Source: Phycisphaeraceae bacterium (GTDB taxonomy: Bacteria; Planctomycetota; Phycisphaerae; Phycisphaerales; Phycisphaeraceae). From it: a DNA stretch of 16,738 nucleotides. How positions within the stretch are numbered: the stretch's first letter is position 1; each line of letters opens with the position of its first letter. Made by a program: the position numbers and the translations under genes. Positions 15,677 through 16,738 of the stretch are shown here, one piece after another. The DNA lies in the NCBI GenBank assembly GCA_020851395.1, contig JADZCW010000031.1, forward strand, positions 1-16,738, in the 5' to 3' direction. The notes beneath the pieces are model-generated. The model ran no database searches, was not told the DNA's origin, and was given only the letters and a program-made list of their open reading frames with translations.

Positions 15677-15758
15677 GCCCGAACAGGCCAACAGCCAACA
15701 CCCGCGGGCGAGGCGGTACCTTCACGTCTTTCGCCTCACCCCCACGCGTCGTGTTTTT

Positions 15759-15774
15759 TGTGGTACGTATCACA
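15759..15774. promoter_or_regulatory. CRP/FNR-family-like palindrome
   Basis: TGTGGTACGTATCACA has the TGTGA-N6-TCACA layout of CRP-family sites with one substitution (G for A in the left arm), and its central TACGTA is also palindromic. It lies about 150 bases upstream of the first hydrogenase-operon start. The spacing does not match a standard activator position for either promoter guess, so its role is uncertain. A redox or metabolite-sensing CRP/FNR-type regulator would fit the operon's function. Confidence 0.4.
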
Positions 15775-15876
15775 GCAGTTGCCGAAGCTCATACGCAAGA
15801 TGCGTCTGTTCCGACTAATCCGATCTGCCACGCGATCACATGCTTGGCCTGAAAAATGACGAGCAAGACTAACAGC

Positions 15877-15904
15877 ACTATAAGGATTTCTTTGTCTTAT
15901 GCAA
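15877..15904 (-). promoter_or_regulatory. Candidate sigma70-type promoter for the hydrogenase operon
   Basis: Read on the - strand: -35-like TTGCAT (15904-15899), a 16-base spacer, then -10 TATAGT (15882-15877), five of six matches to TATAAT. It sits in the AT-rich part of the region. Transcription would start near 15870, leaving a leader of about 260 bases. A weaker alternative nearer the gene is TTGACC (15662-15657) with TGTTAA (15639-15634). No sigma54 GG-N10-GC site was found, unlike E. coli hyc. Confidence 0.3.
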
Positions 15905-16181
15905 GAACAGGCAAAATATTGTTACGTGTTTTTGTTAATTCATAAATAACGCGATACGTGCCGTGCGTGAGCGGATGCATAGCCTCCACCGATGCTCCAA
16001 GCTGCCTGAACTACAACGAGTAAGCCAAGACGCTCTTCGGCGCGAAGCAAAGGATTGGCAAGCACTTGGCGTTCAGTCTTCAGTTCTCCTCCATCTCGCG
16101 AGAGCAAGCCGCAACGCTTCCATCGCCGTCAAAGATGCCATCCCACATCAAGGCATTCGTTGACGGGTTCGAAGGCCGTCG

Positions 16182-16418
16182 TTGGAGGCGGAATGGATCA
16201 CCGAGGAGCTCATCGCGCGGACGCGGAAGGTCTGGTCCGACTACCTGGGGAGAGACGTTCCGCTGGAGGAGGCTACCGAGATACTGCTCAACGTTCACAT
16301 GATCGCCGACGCGTTCCACCAAGCCGCCATTGAAGCAGCGGAGGAACGCAAACGAGAGGCCGAGGCGAGCAAGATGGCGGATGCTGATCCGCTGGCCGGG
16401 TGGTGTCCGGAGATCTGA
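16182..16418 (+). CDS. Small hypothetical protein, possibly 5'-degraded
   Basis: A 78-residue acidic, helix-rich protein (EWITEELIARTRKVWSDYLG... with LEEATEILLNVHMIADAF and a charged C-terminal helix). It resembles small uncharacterised proteins with a TRxVWSxxYGRxLxxEEAxEIL pattern that I associate with accessory regions; this is recollection, not a search result. TTG 16182 is the only close start and has GAAGG six bases upstream. The frame is closed upstream by TGA at 16161. An ATG at 16137 in another frame begins MPSHIKAFVDGFEG, a plausible N-terminus for such a protein, so a frameshift near 16175-16185 is possible. There is no functional assignment. The gene is isolated, with inverted-repeat-rich DNA downstream. 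Confidence 0.5.
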   Translation: MEAEWITEELIARTRKVWSDYLGRDVPLEEATEILLNVHMIADAFHQAAIEAAEERKREAEASKMADADPLAGWCPEI

Positions 16419-16441
16419 CACGGCACCGTCAGCACTAGAGA

Positions 16442-16469
16442 GTTCGAAATCCCCATTCGGGGTGCGAAC
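16442..16469. repeat. Stem-loop just downstream of the small ORF
   Basis: GTTCG (16442-16446) pairs with CGAAC (16465-16469), and inside them CCCC (16451-16454) pairs with GGGG (16459-16462) around ATTC. It begins 23 bases after the stop at 16418. It has no T-run, so it is not a classical intrinsic terminator. It resembles a tRNA T-arm by its TTCGAAA but lacks the pairing flanks. Confidence 0.45.
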
Positions 16470-16476
16470 GCAACAG

Positions 16477-16494
16477 GCCCGTTAACTTACGGGC
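16477..16494. repeat. Short perfect inverted repeat containing GTTAAC
   Basis: GCCCGT (16477-16482) and ACGGGC (16489-16494) form a six-base stem around TAACTT. A GTTAAC word spans 16481-16486 and another lies at 16498-16503. No T-run follows. It is part of the inverted-repeat-rich tail of the window. Confidence 0.4.
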
Positions 16495-16547
16495 GATGTT
16501 AACGCGATAGCGCGAGAGTTCAAGACGCCCCACGAAGGCCGCCGACC

Positions 16548-16564
16548 GCAACCCGGTAGGTTGC
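16548..16564. repeat. Short perfect inverted repeat
   Basis: GCAACC (16548-16553) and GGTTGC (16559-16564) form a perfect six-base stem with loop CGGTA. It lies in a stretch with no convincing gene on either strand. The 61-codon - strand frame over 16435-16620 shows no recognisable features. Confidence 0.4.
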
Positions 16565-16623
16565 AGTCGAACCCCAAACGCAACGGCTACGAACCGATAG
16601 CGCCCCCGGAAGTTGACCAAGCG

Positions 16624-16694
16624 CCATAACGCTAGGTGGACAACGGCTTAGGGCGTCAGCGGCGAAACCGCACGACACGCCGCACCTGTTAACG
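16624..16694. repeat. Nested imperfect cruciform, weakly integron attC-like
   Basis: Nested arms: AAC (16628-16630) with GTT (16688-16690), AGGTG (16634-16638) with CACCT (16683-16687), GGCGT (16652-16656) with ACGCC (16677-16681), and GCGG (16659-16662) with CCGC (16668-16671) around CGAAA. The outer AAC/GTT triplets, the interrupted arms with unpaired bases and the ~70-base size recall integron attC sites. However, the flanking 7-mers (CCATAAC, GTTAACG) deviate from RYYYAAC/GTTRRRY. No integrase is in view. The structure is clear; the attC identity is speculative. Confidence 0.25.
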
Positions 16695-16696
16695 AA

Positions 16697-16726
16697 AACG
16701 GACTCTCTCTTTCGAGAGAACCCGTT
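16697..16726. repeat. Strong stem-loop near the window end
   Basis: AACGG (16697-16701) pairs with CCGTT (16722-16726), and TCTCTC (16704-16709) pairs with GAGAGA (16714-16719) around TTTC, with a two-by-two internal loop. An alternative outer pairing is TTAACG (16689-16694) with CGTTAA (16723-16728). It ends in GTTAAGC (16724-16730), which fits GTTRRRY. No T-run follows before the window ends. Confidence 0.4.
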
Positions 16727-16738
16727 AAGCTCCCCGAG

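Larger units (their letters stand above)
15610..16181. other. Gene-free upstream region of the hydrogenase operon
   Basis: About 570 bases with no convincing gene. Bases 15840-15960 are markedly more AT-rich than the rest of the window, as expected for a promoter region. The region holds a sigma70-like promoter candidate, a CRP/FNR-like palindrome, a second dyad, and five GAACAG/CTGTTC words (15613, 15642, 15681, 15806, 15905), listed separately or under findings. Open frames at 15963-16163 and 16066-16302 show no family features and no good ribosome site. Confidence 0.5.

Noticed and set aside
15630..15700. Sigma54 promoter (TGGCAC...) ahead of the hydrogenase operon
   Set aside because: TGGCAC occurs on the - strand (within ATGGCACGTG), but the required GC dinucleotide ten bases after the GG is absent.
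15963..16302. Open frames at 15963-16163 and 16066-16302 (+)
   Set aside because: Short, overlapping each other, with no good ribosome site, and with compositions unlike a folded protein. At most they are remnants.
16440..16470. tRNA T-arm-like sequence (TTCGAAATCCCC)
   Set aside because: The five bases before TTCGAAA do not pair with those after it, and no acceptor, D or anticodon stems could be placed upstream.

Overview
The window comes from a GC-rich bacterium with C- and G-ending codons throughout. The gene content points to an anaerobic or facultatively anaerobic lifestyle. A planctomycete-like or similar environmental lineage would fit, but the sequence alone does not settle the taxonomy.

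Region 1 (bases 1-5485, + strand) is the 3' part of a tightly packed operon, with ATGA overlaps at both junctions. It encodes a 5'-truncated isocitrate/isopropylmalate dehydrogenase-family enzyme, an unusual fusion of a cysteine hydrolase (isochorismatase fold) to an NAD(P)-dependent aldehyde dehydrogenase, and a one-module NRPS-like protein (adenylation, carrier, thioesterase) with no condensation domain. The adenylation domain lacks the Asp that normally binds an alpha-amino group, and the thioesterase has Cys where most have Ser. My reading is a small biosynthetic pathway that makes an oxidised (perhaps 2-oxo) acid, activates it and releases or dimerises it. The product is unknown.

Region 2 (5582-15609, - strand) is a nine-gene operon with overlapping or nearly touching genes, convergent to region 1. 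In transcription order it encodes: a formate-dehydrogenase-like molybdopterin protein; an Fe-S protein and an FAD/NAD(P)-2Fe2S protein resembling sulfhydrogenase beta and gamma (or anaerobic sulfite reductase A and B); a HycI-type hydrogenase maturation endopeptidase; one large antiporter-like membrane subunit (NuoL/HycC type); a fused NuoC-NuoD/HycE-type [NiFe] large subunit with all four Ni-Fe cysteines and a cleavable tail; a NuoH/HycD-type membrane subunit; a two-cluster ferredoxin (NuoI/HycF type); and the NuoB/HycG-type small subunit. This is a group 4 (energy-converting) membrane [NiFe] hydrogenase joined to an NAD(P)H-type electron-input module. The most interesting point is that the formate-dehydrogenase-like subunit lacks the Sec/Cys, His and Arg residues of the formate active site (Tyr134, Ser135, Thr325 instead) while keeping its Fe-S cysteines. 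It therefore looks either like a repurposed, NuoG-like scaffold and electron relay or like an oxidoreductase for another substrate.

Region 3 (15610-16738) has few genes. Next to the hydrogenase operon it has an AT-richer upstream region with a plausible promoter, a CRP/FNR-family-like palindrome, another dyad and repeated GAACAG/CTGTTC words. Beyond that is one credible small ORF (16182-16418), then about 300 bases dense in inverted repeats and GTTAAC words. The last part faintly resembles integron attC sites, but this is not established. No rRNA, tRNA, CRISPR array, transposase or integrase was seen.
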